A stretch of DNA of 64,000 nt from Cladocopium goreaui (lineage: Eukaryota; Sar; Dinophyceae; Suessiales; Symbiodiniaceae), in assembly GCA_947184155.2 (NCBI GenBank), contig CAMXCT020001016.1, positions 1 to 64,000 of the forward strand, in the 5' to 3' direction. Positions 1 through 11,170 of the stretch are shown here, one piece after another. Within the stretch, counting starts at the first letter, position 1, and every line of letters starts with the position of its first letter. Position numbers and translations under genes: made by a program. A model generated the notes under the pieces. That model was not told the DNA's origin. It searched no databases and saw only the letters and a program-made list of their open reading frames with translations.

Positions 1-65
1 ATCATGGTGTCCGGCTCTTCAATAACGGGGGATGGGATAATCCCTCACATATATATATATATATA

Positions 66-183
66 TTTGGTAAATTATAACGACCTCACTGCGATCTCAC
101 TGGAATCATGGCTAGTCAGTAAGGGAAATCATCCCCAAATGGCCGCAAGATTCAGGCTAGTGAAATATGACAATTTACCCAGT
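66..183. mobile_element. MITE family H, copy 1
   Basis: Foldback element whose ends read GGTAAATTATAA and, inverted, near ACAATTTACCC. The same roughly 100-bp sequence recurs at 35665-35757 with perfect 15-bp terminal inverted repeats (CTGGGTAAATTATAA). It has no coding capacity. The left flank is a TA microsatellite. Confidence 0.65.
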
Positions 184-571
184 AATATATCTTATATTAT
201 ATCCAAGTGTATACAGCATCCATGGGCCCCATTCGCAATAAACATCGGACCGATTTGGATCTGCAGGTGGCTGTTGGTGATGCAGAAATGAAACGCTGCA
301 CTGCTTTAGTTCCTCCGTCAGCGTACAAGTCTCCTGTGGAAAGTTTCACCGTCGCGGGGGCGTAAACCTGCACAGATGGGCGAAATGTTATGGCCTTTTT
401 TGTGGTTAGCAAAAGATGCGGCACTGAAATCATCAGCTATTTGATACATACATCAAGTAATATTCATATATCTATTAATGATACACATAGATTATTTTAG
501 ATGGTGATTAAGCCATCCAAGTTGGTTATGAAATCGTCCTTAAGTTTGGTCAATAATGTTCAGCCAACCCC
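184..571. other. Spacer, no gene seen
   Basis: AT-rich sequence with short ORFs on both strands that show neither splice-site context nor compositional bias. I see nothing supportable in it. Confidence 0.5.
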
Positions 572-730
572 ATGAGACTAGATCGAAGTCGGTCTTGGAT
601 GCCTCATGGTCGGACTGCGCCGGGTGTCGATGCGCGGCTCGAAAATCGGTCTATTTTAGAAGACACGCATCGTTGTGCGGACTGGGTGGAGAAACCTGTT
701 GAAACCCGGGAGAATATAGATCTAATGTAA
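572..730 (+). CDS. Candidate small exon, unknown function
   Basis: A GC-richer island in AT-rich DNA has an open frame of 52 codons from ATG at 572 to TAA at 728. The peptide is charged (for example WMPHGRTAPGVDARLENRS) and does not look like repeat translation. No domain is recognised. Support is only composition and openness, so it could be an internal exon with other boundaries or not coding at all. Confidence 0.25.
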   Translation: MRLDRSRSWMPHGRTAPGVDARLENRSILEDTHRCADWVEKPVETRENIDLM

Positions 731-1795
731 CTTCATTATTTTCATGGCTATATCACCATGTATTAAACTATGAAATATCACCAGTAACAACTATTTGCTA
801 TCCAGTGGTTTTTTAGAGGGAGCGCTTGGGAGCGGTTAGGTTTTTCCAATGTTTTTTCTATCGAATGGCGAGCCAAGGATCTACTAAGAGTGGTACCACC
901 CAGTGAAACAGCCGACAAAGGGCCGGCCCCCCTAGTTATGTTTGCTGGTTTAAAACCCCGTCCAACTATAAAGTACTACAGATATATCCCCCATAAGCCC
1001 TAGATATGATTATAAACAAATATAATAAACCAAGTTAGCAAGAATCAATGATTAATCGACTATAAATCAATCATTTCTGATTGTTAAATTACCATTTCTC
1101 GCAGCGAAAACAGTGATTTGCCAATCCCTGATGATTTTGGATCTCGACAAGGTGGGCTTCCGTTTTGGATAGGGATAACGTTCAACCCATAATTGGACAA
1201 ATTGAGAAGGGGATTCCCAGTGAATCTTTGATGGTTTGATATAGTTTAACGTGGTTCAACATAGAAAAACATATATTGGAGGGTAACCATCGCTTAGGAA
1301 ATTTGTTAAGATTGAACATTAATTTATGGCTTGACATGGTTTTGCCAAGAAAAATGGCAAATTTTGGGATGGGTTAAGTTACCTACGAACTGTCCCCGAC
1401 TGGGGGAATAACTACCCACTAACCAGCTATGACCAGCCGGGTACCATCAGATCTGGGATGATAATGACATCACCAGCAGCATCGTGCTGGGCCATGGTTT
1501 GTTTGCTATGGATTATCATGAAAATTGGGATCTAATTAGTGGTTTATAAGCCATTAAATCCCATGAAGTTCCATTAAATCCCCATGATATTCCATTAAAT
1601 TATATTTTTTGTGGTTTAGGAGCCATCAAATCCCATTAAATAATTACATTAAATTCCACTGAATCACATGTTTTTGTGGCTTATGAGCCATTAAATACGA
1701 TTAAATTTGATTAAATCACCATTTGTGTGGCTTATGAGCCAATGACTCAGGAATTGCTCACTTTTTCCCATGGCCGGCCCCGTCTCTTTCCGTAG
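731..1795. other. AT-rich spacer with degenerate ATTAAATCC repeats
   Basis: No gene seen. From about 1545 to 1740 the motif CCATTAAATCCC and variants recur every 20-40 bp. The complementary form (AATGGGATTTAATGGG) occurs at about 1960-1990, so the two stretches could pair around the exon candidate at 1796. Confidence 0.5.
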
Positions 1796-1915
1796 GTCAT
1801 GGGCGTCTCTGGTCCTGTTCCAAAACGACCCGTGCAGGAGAGCGTTCCCCCGTTGGTTGGAGAGTGTGAACAGTTGCCGTACAAAAAAGTGGCTGAATTC
1901 TATGGTTTATGGTAG
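1796..1915 (+). CDS. Candidate exon after a pyrimidine-rich acceptor
   Basis: The sequence CGTCTCTTTCCGTAG directly precedes an open frame of 39 codons starting GTC ATG GGC and ending at TAG 1913. The 5' two thirds are GC-rich and proline-containing (VPKRPVQESVPPLVGE). The last part lies in a repeat shared with 12647-12684, so the true exon may end earlier by a donor. Function unknown. Confidence 0.3.
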   Translation, partial: VMGVSGPVPKRPVQESVPPLVGECEQLPYKKVAEFYGLW

Positions 1916-2098
1916 TATGAATTACTGGTGTTTTGGAAAATGGTGATTTAATGAGGGTTTATGGTGGTTTAATGGGATTTAATGGGATTTACCATACTAA
2001 GAATGGATGATGAATGATGATATACTAACATAACTATGGAAAATCACCATTTTATAGCTGGGTAAATCAACTATAAATTGCCATTTTAATGGGAGGAT

Positions 2099-2209
2099 GG
2101 TGGTGACTGGAACCATGGACTTTTGTGACTTTCCATATATTGGGAATGTCATCATCCCAACTGACGAACTCATTTTTTTTCAAAAGGGTAGGTATACCAC
2201 CAACCAGCT
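2099..2209. mobile_element. MITE family C, copy 1
   Basis: Degenerate copy of the element with CTGGTTGGTGGTTT / AACCACCAACCAG ends. The internal block GGGAATGTCATCATCCCAAC and the right end ACCACCAACCAG are clear; the left end has decayed to GGTGACTGGAACC. Confidence 0.6.
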
Positions 2210-2269
2210 ATGGTTTATGGTAGATCTAACGAACTAGTATCCATGGGGTTTATACAAATTTATAAACCA

Positions 2270-2372
2270 ACTTATGGCCCAACTAACAGTTATTTTCATG
2301 GGTTTATGTCATGATATATAACCTCAGTTATAGGAGTTTTGTTTCTATTTATAACTGTTAAGGGTCATAAGT
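2270..2372. mobile_element. MITE family E, copy 1
   Basis: Ends are ACTTATGGCCCAACTAACAG and, inverted, ATAACTGTTAAGGGTCATAA. This matches the family at 57151, 57553 and 58022, whose ends carry TATGGCCCTTAACAG. Confidence 0.55.
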
Positions 2373-2575
2373 GCATGGACTGTTGATGGGATATATTGAG
2401 TTAATGTAATATAAATGGAATATAGGACGATAATTGATGGGATATACTATGTAATATGTATGGAATATAATGGACTATCATGAACTATCAAACGTGGTAA
2501 TAGGTCAGTTAATGGACTATAATCATGATCAACCTTGCTTCGACGCGAACTAGTACATGCTAGTACTTTAATCTG

Positions 2576-5122
2576 TTGCTATCATTAATGGTAAACAGTA
2601 CTAACACGTTGGATATCCGTCAACTGTTAGCATTGGATCGACTTCGTTATGCTCGCGAACTTTTCTGTGATGGGCCAGAATTTTTGCAGAACTTGGTGCA
2701 CATTGAGTTTCAGCATTGCCCTGATTCCTGGCTCCATGGCCTGATGGCTGATCTTCAATGGCTCAAGGTTTTGGTACCACACAGGATCCCGGACTTGCAG
2801 GGCTCCGATATGACGGCATTTGTGGACTTGTGGCAGCAGCCCACCACACCATGGAAGAGAATCCTCAAGCAGGCTTGGAAGACGGCACTTCTGCAGGAGC
2901 ACATGATGGTTGACATTCAAGTTCTTCATGGGCGCATTTTTGCTGTCTTAAAGAATGGAGGAGCGGAGTTCACCCCTGAAGGGGAAGTGGCACTTGGGCC
3001 TGCTCGCAATGAGGTCCATGTTTTTGCCTGCGGCAGGAGCTTTGACACTCCGCAGGGACTGGCGCTGCATCGGGTGCGAGCACATCAAATCTATGCGCCA
3101 GAACACTCTATGACATGTGGCGCAACTTGTCCCCAGTGCTTACGGTTCTATTGGACAAGCGCTCGACTCCAGCAACACCTCGCGTATATACCAAGAATCG
3201 GAGGTGTTAATCGTTGCTACCAAGCACTCATGGAGACGGGCTTCCAGGGGCATTATGTAGCAACACGTTTGCCCAAAACGCTCAAAGGGACAATCCGCTT
3301 TGATGCCTTGCAGGCGGCTGGGCCGCAAATTGATCGCCCTTTGATCGCAAGCTCCCAAGCGGAAGCAGTTCTGGCAGAGATCCAGGTCCTTGAGGAGGAG
3401 CTCGCGATCCCCATTCAACCAGAAGATCCACTACAAGAAGGTTTACATTTGGGAGAACAACTGTCCACCTGTACCCGTATCTGGATTGAGAGATATAGAG
3501 GTCATGCAAGAGAAGACATCCCAGTCAGTGACATCGGGGATTGGTGGATGAAGTTGCTCTTCACCTATGATGACTGCTTTGAACCTTGGACTGAGATGGT
3601 CTTCCTGACGTGGGGCCAACATGTCCTGCCGGACCTGCTGGGCACAACGCTGGATGGCTGTGTGGAGTATGTGGTTGAGGATGCCTTCTACGACCTCTAC
3701 AAGGTTCTCCCGCGCACTGAATGCCTGGATCGTATCGAGTTCTTGAAGCAGAAGCATGCAAGGCTCCAGGCGGAGGAAGCTGCCCCGAGCAGGCCGCACA
3801 GACCAGTGCGAACTGGGACAGCCAATGCAGGAGAGCGTAGGCGCACAGTCCAGCAGGTGCCGTCTTGCTACGAAGCACAGGCTGATTGGCTGACGGCGAT
3901 AAGACAGATGCAATGGCGAGCCCTTCCAGCAGACCCTACTGTGCCGATTTATCGATCCCTTCAAGGGCGACCTCATTTCCTGATTGTTCACATTTTCTCG
4001 GGACGGCGCCGAGAAGGTGACGTACACTGCTGTTTGGTCAAGTGGGCACAGACCCGAAATGTTGATGTCACGGTATTGTCGATGCACACTGCCGTTTCAG
4101 TGACCTATGGCAATTTGTTGTGGCAGTCGGTGTCCTGGAAGCAGCTTGTCCAATGCTATGAGCGAGGATGGGTGTCCGCGACAATTGCAGGCACACCATG
4201 CGAGACCTTTAGCGAGGCACGCTTTCAGGAGTTGGTGGCTGCGCCCGATGATCCAGAAGCGCCCCGCCATCGATGCCAGCCACGACCTTTAAGATCATTT
4301 GAGCGGCTCTTGGGGTTACCGGCGCTGACGCAGCGTGAGCTAGCACAGCTAGGTGCAGGGTCGATGTTTTTCCTCCAGGGCCTCCTACTTTTGTCTTTTT
4401 TTTTTTTTGGGGGTTGGGTTAAAAACGTGTCATCCCTAAAGACATTTTTTTTTGTTTCCTTTCCTCTAAATCAACACCGGCTCTTTAAGGTAATCCGCCC
4501 AACTAGCACTAGGGCCCCTCATTCCCAAATGATCTACCGTGGGGACGCGTTACAGTGGGAGAAGGATTAAAAAACCAAAGAAACTGTTTGATTTTTAAGT
4601 TTATTTGTTTTGTCTTTTCAAATTGTAGGGGGAGGGTGTTATATTAGTGAGCATCCTGCACCACCACGGGACGCTACACGGCCATCTATATGGACCTCTC
4701 CGTGGCTCCATGTCCTACGGCAGCACCCAGACCTGAAGTTGCACATCACTCCGCAATGGCCATTTGGCGCGAGCGTGCCGAAGCCCACGGGTCTTTTGGC
4801 ATTGAGGCTTCCTCTGTTCATGCGCTCTGTCTATCGCCATGCTGAGCCGGGTGCAGTGAGGCCCAATGCGGTCGCAATTGGGCGCAAACCTGATGGGTCG
4901 TTCAGAACGAGCGAGCATAAAGAATACCCGTCGAGGTTTTGCGCAGGCCTTGCCCAGGCCGTTATTGACTTTTTGGACCACACCCTGCGCACAGGGCGAA
5001 CACGTTTAGTGCCGCCACAGGGAGTGGATTTTGAGCTGCATCGCTGGATTAGTGAAGCAAGGGAAGCATGTGCAGATATCCGCCAAGGAGCGGTGTGGCT
5101 TCCGGACTACCAGCGTTTGTAG
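2576..5122 (+). pseudogene. LINE-type retrotransposon polyprotein, 3' part, 5'-truncated and interrupted
   Basis: This is the region that lies after the reverse transcriptase in dinoflagellate LINE polyproteins (recognised from memory of that family). No RT domain is present upstream, so the copy is 5'-truncated. Residues 152-170 are a degraded C2H2 finger (CGRSF...HRVRAH, first Cys pair incomplete). Residues 185-207 are a second finger-like unit starting CPQCLRFYW. Around residues 473-479 comes IFSGRRR and at 538-546 AGTPCETFS, a C-terminal domain resembling a methyltransferase fold. The frame is broken after codon 607 by an insertion (4400-4618) and resumes in the same frame with a GGG/EHPAPP block and a conserved EYPSRFCAGLA segment, stopping at TAG 5120. 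Removing the insertion restores one frame. The copy is not expected to be active. Similar TATAATGGA-rich sequence flanks both sides, suggesting insertion into an AT repeat. Confidence 0.85.
4400..4618 (-). mobile_element. 219-bp retroposed insertion in the LINE, 11-bp target duplication
   Basis: TTTTGTCTTTT occurs at 4389-4399 and again at 4608-4618, flanking sequence foreign to the polyprotein. The insert begins with a T run on the + strand, which is a poly-A tail if read on the minus strand. This fits a SINE or other retroposed transcript in minus orientation. Its body (for example GGGCGGATTACCTTAAAGAG on the minus strand) is not recognised and no tRNA-type B box was seen. Excising one repeat copy plus the insert (219 bp, divisible by 3) rejoins the reading frame. 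Confidence 0.75.
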
Positions 5123-5222
5123 GCCATTAAGTTCAGTCTTTGTGAATTCTTAATTCGAGAATCTTTGCAAGTCGCAGCAAGGGATAGACTCTTTCAGGCA
5201 GTGAATGAAAATGATGAAGTAT

Positions 5223-5395
5223 CTAAGATTCACCATGCAACCAACTATTAAAGGAAGACTATAATGGAACTATAATGGATATAATGGACTATAGTGGAAT
5301 ATAATGCCATATTGATGGCATATGATCGCACATCATGGAGTGTAATGAAATATTGAGGGGATAAAATGGACCCATTAATGGAAGATTAATGGGTC
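5223..5395. repeat. TATAATGGA-rich AT repeat
   Basis: Irregular tandem of TATAATGGA / GGACTATA words. A similar stretch lies at 2395-2530, on the other side of the LINE fragment. Confidence 0.5.
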
Positions 5396-5591
5396 ATAAC
5401 CCATATGCGAATCATGGTGCTGGACTATGCACACCAACATTTGCCCAAAAGTCCAAAATCATTCAGTTTTGTAGGGAAATATGCCAGCACCATGGTGAGC
5501 TAATCTGGGTAATGGCGGCAATGAGTCACTGGAGCTTGGGGATTTTTTCATTGCCAGGTTGGACGTTTTTATGGGGGAACGGTTTATAGCT

Positions 5592-5696
5592 TACCCTTTA
5601 GGTAAACTAACATAACTATGGAAAATTACCATGTTTATTGAGAAATTCCACTATAAATGGCCATTTTCAATAGCTATGTTTGTTTACCAGAGGGTA
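5592..5696. mobile_element. MITE family B, copy 1
   Basis: Ends read TACCCTTTAGGTAAACTAAC and, inverted, GTTTACCAGAGGGTA. The core carries paired AACTATGGAAAATTACCAT and CCATTTTCAATAGCTATG. About 105 bp, no ORF. Family B is the most abundant element in the window. Confidence 0.75.
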
Positions 5697-5832
5697 ATCC
5701 TGAATATGTTGTTTGCCATAAAACGGGATGGAATATTTGATTTATCCTGTTGTTAGGAGTGCTTCGGGGCTGCTGCCATCCATATTCCCTAGAAAAAAGA
5801 TGAAAAAGAGGGGACGATTTGGAGCTACGAAT

Positions 5833-5938
5833 CATTGGATTGGTTTACGGGAAAATTTACGGGAAACATCAGGAACCCCCAATGTTTGATGGTAAAAACC
5901 ATGGTTTCCTGTAGATTTTCCCTTAAACCAATCCAATG
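5833..5938. mobile_element. MITE family A, copy 1
   Basis: Long foldback: CATTGGATTGGTTTA at the left and TAAACCAATCCAATG at the right, with homology continuing about 40 bp inward (GGGAAAAT...ATTTTCCC, GGAAAC...GTTTCC). A second copy lies at 35368-35463. Confidence 0.75.
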
Positions 5939-6158
5939 AACTAAGACTAAGAGTTTCCCCACCACCTCATAGTTAAGGTAATGTAAACCCTGATAAATAA
6001 TGATGATAAAACCCTGCTTTATTGAGGGATTTCCCAGAAAATAGTGATATGTTGCATTATGCCACGAAATGGTGGAATACTTCATGACACAGGTCAAATG
6101 CTTTCACATTTGACCTGCCTCTTTTCTATAGGTCCATGAAAACTGGGAGATCCATGAT

Positions 6159-6250
6159 CCCAGATGCTCCATGTATGGAATATTTACCTACATTTGGGCA
6201 ATTTTTGGGGTAAATGTAGGTAAATATTCCAGCACCATGGAGCATATGGG
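6159..6250. mobile_element. Foldback element related to MITE family F
   Basis: Near-palindrome: CCCAGATGCTCCATGTATGG and TGGAATATTTACCTACATTT on the left, the inverted AAATGTAGGTAAATATTCCA and ATGGAGCATATGGG on the right. The architecture matches the copies at 53844 and 56868, but the sequence differs. Confidence 0.65.
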
Positions 6251-6760
6251 GGTGATATGGGGAGTGTGGACTGAATACAGCTTTCAAGACTTACTCGTAA
6301 ATGCGTTCAAATTTGCCATCAACCGAGAAAGCCTCGGCCCTATTGGACCCTTTGCTTTACTTTCATGCTCGATATGAACATGGCGGAATCTCTTCTTTTG
6401 ACGTCGACATTTTGTTAAACAGAAACAATTCAAACACCAAAATCAGCTGAGGTAAACGCATTTGGGATGATTTATAGTCATAGCTTTATAGCACTCATGT
6501 GTGGTAACTTTGGGGATTGCTCGTTGTATAGTGGGTTTCCTATAGGCGCGCTAGATAGCTGTTTGTTCGTTCAGTTCACCACAAAAACTGTTGGGCTGAT
6601 TATGGGGATATCTCGAACTACTGAGATGGGGTAACATCCACCAACAACCATAAGTCGGTTTTTAACCACATATATATATATTCCCTTATATCCCCCATAA
6701 ACACTAGTTTACAACGTTTGGGGTCCCCACTGTGTAACAAAACAACATCAACGCACCAGT

Positions 6761-6853
6761 CAGGACGCTTCCGCGTTTCCACAGCGTCCAGATCGTCCTC
6801 CTCCACCGCCCAAAAAGGCGGCCACCGGTGGAATTTCGCAGCGCCTTTGTTGA
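6761..6853 (+). CDS. Candidate proline-rich exon
   Basis: GC-rich island following ACGCACCAGT. The open frame contains RPDRPPPPPKKAATGG and ends at TGA 6851. A similar PPPPPPKKAAG peptide is encoded on the same strand near 10,600, so the two may be exons of one gene with repeated low-complexity segments. Boundaries are uncertain and function is unknown. Confidence 0.35.
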   Translation, partial: QDASAFPQRPDRPPPPPKKAATGGISQRLC

Positions 6854-6899
6854 TTTGGAGGTTTCCTAAGTCATGGTGGTCCCCCCAAATCATCCATTT

Positions 6900-7600
6900 T
6901 TCTTTGGGATTTTACATGAAATAAACCAACCATTTTGGGATAGCCTCATTGTTGGACACCTCCATTTAAGTTACAACTATGGCCAACAGTGAACTGGACA
7001 TGGGATAATTGTTCACTCTTGCAACTGGTTGGTTGTATATCATTTGTTCATGAGTTTTTTCTGGGCCAGTTACAACTGACTATAAGAAAATAAGTGTAGG
7101 GATGTGAGCCTAAAACAGAAACATGGGATGAACGTGTGTCTCAAGACCAGAGATGGACACCAAAACTTGAAGGTGTAGCAATTCGCTGGGCCCTTGTTAA
7201 TTAAAAAAAACTTCGCAAATGGATAATACAGAAAAGGGATTTGTTGTTAAACAAACACCAGGTACTAACCAAGAATCGCAAATCCCATGGCCTATCTAAG
7301 TAGTAGCAATGCTGATTTCTCATATGATGGGCTGAGCTTAGAGACCGTTTTTGGTCCCTTCCGTTTTTTTTGGGATGATTTTCTCCACGAACTGGTTCCT
7401 ATTCCATTCCCTTTTGGGGATGGGTGGGTAACCGCTCAAAAGTTGATAGTTTTCCAACGATCATGAGGATATTAAAAAAAAACCATTCATAACCTGCAAA
7501 GAAACTGAATATAATTGTATAATCACTGTATATCCTCATAGATTCTGAAGCCATTTCTCTTGGACATATCGTGGTTGATAGCTGAACACTGCTGAAATCT
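6900..7600. other. Spacer, no gene seen
   Basis: AT-rich, with homopolymer runs and no credible exon or recognised repeat. Confidence 0.5.
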
Positions 7601-7622
7601 CTGAAGTCCCGATGTTTGTTGC

Positions 7623-7763
7623 ATGGCTCACGCGGAAGCCGCCGTCAGGCGGCCATCTTTGCGGGAGATCAACAGAAGCATCCTCCAGCGCAAAAGGCGC
7701 AGGAGACTCGTGTCCAAACCTAAATCAATCACCATTTGTTTGGGGGAAAAATCAACGAACTAA
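7623..7763 (+). CDS. Candidate basic exon
   Basis: ATG at 7623 opens a 46-codon frame with an arginine-rich core (REINRSILQRKRRRRLV). The GC-rich part ends near 7720, after which the frame runs into AT-rich sequence, so a donor before that point is likely. Unknown function; weak. Confidence 0.2.
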   Translation: MAHAEAAVRRPSLREINRSILQRKRRRRLVSKPKSITICLGEKSTN

Positions 7764-7802
7764 ATGTTTGTTTCATGGAAGGTACCAAGAAACATCACTG
7801 GG

Positions 7803-7891
7803 GGGACCATCCTGTATACATATAATATAATATACATATATATATATTATATGTGTGTATATAATTTTTGTATTATATATATTATATATAT

Positions 7892-7923
<32 letters not shown>

Positions 7924-8105
7924 ATGTATGTATATGGTCACCATATATATATATTATATGTTATTATATTATATTATATTATGTTATAGTATATTACATT
8001 ATACTATATTATATTGTATTTTATTATATTATATTATATGTTTTTTGATTTTATTTATATGATATCAAATATATATATATATATATTATACATATATATA
8101 TATAT
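7803..8105. repeat. AT/TATTA microsatellite
   Basis: Alternating TA and TTATA tracts of about 300 bp with a single interruption (TATGGTCACCATA). Purely low complexity. Confidence 0.85.
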
Positions 8106-8138
8106 CAATAACCATGCAACAGAAACTGGTTGATTAGA

Positions 8139-8231
8139 GGTACCTACATGTACAAGCGCCATGTAAGGGCTATGTAAGGGGGCTCCATATAGTACAGTAC
8201 CTCCATTTTAGGATCCTGGAATTCCCATTGA
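8139..8231. repeat. Dispersed repeat G, copy 1
   Basis: Carries GTAAGGGCTATGTAAGG and TTTAGGATCCTGGAATTCCC in the same order as 57795-57905 (direct copy, same orientation). Confidence 0.6.
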
Positions 8232-8355
8232 TTAGGGATGGTTTCTTGTTCGGGTCTTGCCACAATAAAACCAACACATTAATTCAATATGACACCAATT
8301 GCCCCAAAAATGTAGTATACCCACTAATAAACCTATGTATATATATATTTATATT

Positions 8356-8363
8356 ATGTATAG

Positions 8364-8394
<31 letters not shown>

Positions 8395-8438
8395 GATAGA
8401 TAGATAGATAGGTAGATAGGTAGATAGATAGATAGATA
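8356..8438. repeat. TAGA microsatellite
   Basis: About 20 units of TAGA with a few substitutions. It is the complement of the TCTA array that starts 250 bp downstream. Confidence 0.9.
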
Positions 8439-8687
8439 GGGATGGCTCGCCACAGATGAAGCCAAGAAATACAACAAATACACCCAACAATACACGAAAA
8501 AATGGCAATAACTGTAGTATACCCAGTAACAATTTGACCCATAGCCACATCATCTTCCTGGCACCGACTGGTTAGATACGAACTGGCCTGGCCTGGCACA
8601 CGGGAAAGAGCGGCCTGGGACTGGCCTGGCATAGCGCGCAACTGTCAATATCAAGTGTTGACATCGACATTTATACATGAGCATCCA

Positions 8688-10283
8688 TCAATCTATCTAT
8701 CTATCCATCTATCTATCCATCTATCTATCCATCTATCTATATCTATCTATATCTATCTATATCTATCTATCCATCTATCTATATCTATCTATATCTATCT
8801 ATATCTATCTATATCTATCTATCTATATCTATCTATATCTATCTATCTATCTATCTATATCTATCTATCTATCTATCTATCTATATCTATATCTATCTAT
8901 ATCTATCTACATCTACCTATATCTATCTATATCTATCTATATCTATCTATATCTATCTATACCTATCTATTTCTATCTATATCTATCTATATCTATCTAT
9001 ATCTATCTATATCTATCTATATCTATCTATATCTATCTATATCTATCTATATCTATCTATATCTATCTATATCTATCTATATCTATCTAAATCTATCTAA
9101 ATCTATCTATATCTATCTATATCTATCTATATCTATCTATATCTATCTATATCTATCTATATCTATCTATATCTATCTATATCTATCTATCTATCTATCT
9201 ATATCTATCTATATCTATCTATATCTATCTATGTCTATCTATATCTATCTATATCTATCTATCTATCTATCCATCTATCTATCTATCTATCCACCTATCT
9301 ATCTATTCTATTCTACTCTATTCTATTCTTGGCCATTCTATTCTACTCTATTCTATTCTAACCTATTCTAATCTATCTCATCTATCTAATATATCTAGTA
9401 TACCTATCATCTATAATCTATATATGTGTCTGTATGTCTATCTACCTATCTATCTCTATCCAACTATCCAACTTTCCAACTATCTATCTATCTATCTTTC
9501 TATCTATCTATTCTACTCTACTCTACTCTACCCTACTCTACTCTACTCTATTCTATTCTATTCTATTCTATTCTTGTCTGTTCTATGTTACTCGATTCTA
9601 TTCTATTCTAATCTATTCTATCTAATCTATCTAATCGACCTCATCCATCTAAACCATCTAATTTATCTAATCCATCTAATCCATGCAATCTATCCAATGT
9701 ATCCAATCTATCCAATCTATCCAATCTATCCAAGCTATCCAATCTATCTAATCTATCTAATCTATCTAACCTATCTAATATATCTAATATATATATATAT
9801 ATTTATATCATCTATCTATTTGTCTGTATGTCTATCTACCTATCTATCTATCAATCTATCTATCTATCTAGCTTTCTATCTATCTATCTATCCATCCATC
9901 TATCTATCTATCGTTTTATCTACATATAATATATATATATATACACATTTATCTCTATTTATATCTATCTATCTATATCTATCTATATCTATCTATATCT
10001 ATCTATACCTATCTATTTCTATCTATATCTATCTATATCTATCTATATCATTCTATATCTATCTATATCTATCTATATCTATCTTTATCTATCGTTATCT
10101 ATCTTTATCTATCTATATATGTTTATATCTATCTATATCTATGTATATCTATCTATTCTATCTATACCTATCTATATTTATCTATATCTATCTATAGTTA
10201 TATTTCTATCTATACCTACCTATCTTTATATATATATCTCTCTCTCTCTATCGATCTAATATCTATCGATCTATCTACCTATA
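8688..10283. repeat. 1.6-kb TCTA / TATCTATATC microsatellite
   Basis: Mostly ATCT units. From 8940 to 9190 a regular 10-bp period (ATATCTATCT) dominates. At 9300-9370 and 9510-9610 it changes to TTCTA/CTCTA pentamers, and at 9620-9780 to AATCTATC. Open frames across it are repeat translation, not genes. Confidence 0.95.
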
Positions 10284-10539
10284 TGTATTAGCGGAACAAT
10301 AAAGTAGTGGAGAGTGGACTTGGGATGTTCAAATTTGTGCGAAAACATTCGCAATCGATAGGGGACCACCCACTTACTGATACCATATTTTTACACATAA
10401 CATAGCGTGGAAGTACAAACCACCCATTGCGGGTAGTAAGTAATTTTGTCCGCCACCCATATATATATATACATATATATATATACATACATAGTGAGAC
10501 AAACCTACATATGTATTGACAGAGATATCTGTCACCAGG

Positions 10540-10685
10540 TGTTGATATTCGGATTGCCCGCGTCTCGAGAGGAAATGCCCCTGAACGCAAAACCACCACC
10601 GCCACCACCAAAGAAGGCAGCAGGCATGGACTCCGACGGATGTGGGTCAACTTTAATCCAGACCGCTCGAGGAATGATTCAATGA
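10540..10685 (+). CDS. Candidate proline-rich exon
   Basis: GC-rich island after GTCACCAG. One frame encodes PPPPPPKKAAGMDSDGCG and stops at TGA 10683, resembling the peptide at 6761-6853. A second frame is also open and has a plausible composition (VDIRIARVSRGN), so the true frame is undecided. Function unknown. Confidence 0.35.
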
Positions 10686-10696
10686 TTCGTGATCAC

Positions 10697-10804
10697 CATC
10701 TGGTTATTTAACAGTTTGCCATGGAAAATAACCATTTTCAACAGGTGAACCATCTATTTCTATGGGCCATCTATACCATGGCTATGTCAAATAACCAAAG
10801 GGTA
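10697..10804. mobile_element. MITE family B, copy 2
   Basis: Left part ATCTGGTTATTTAACAG, right part GGCTATGTCAAATAACCAAA, a subfamily with TTATTTAAC ends instead of GTAAAC. Same core spacing. Confidence 0.65.
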
Positions 10805-11029
10805 TTTTTTTCAGCAACCCCCAAAAAGATAGACACGTTAAATCCGATGAACACTGTGTATATTATTATAGACTTTGGGTTACCAATCCCATCCCCCGTT
10901 CATATTAAACACCCCCTAAACGAAACCATGTTTTTTTGTTGGGAATTTTCATATCATTGGGACCATTATGGGGTGTTTGATATTAGGGTGATGGGACTAT
11001 AATTACTTATCTAAGGATTTGCTTTGCTG

Positions 11030-11170
11030 CATGCTATGTCAGCTGAGATTGTCATCGCCGCCGCAGCCAACTTGGTCCCTTGCCGGGGCTATCGTGGGCT
11101 GTACCGCCCAGAACGAAGTTTCGCCATGGTGTTCAGATGGCTCGCATGGCTGTCACCGGTGGCTGCAATC
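11030..11170 (+). CDS. Candidate GC-rich exon
   Basis: An island of high GC with long open frames on the + strand (for example MSAEIVIAAAANLVPCRGYR). No domain recognised. Exon edges cannot be fixed: a possible acceptor is CTATGTCAG at 11034-11042. Confidence 0.25.

Noticed and set aside
4393-4628. LINE insert as a GT-AG intron
   Set aside because: Removing 4393-4628 (236 bp) breaks the frame, while removing 219 bp between the direct repeats restores it.
8655-10197. Long open frames rich in ISIYLYLS
   Set aside because: Translation of TCTA microsatellite; periodic and present in several frames.
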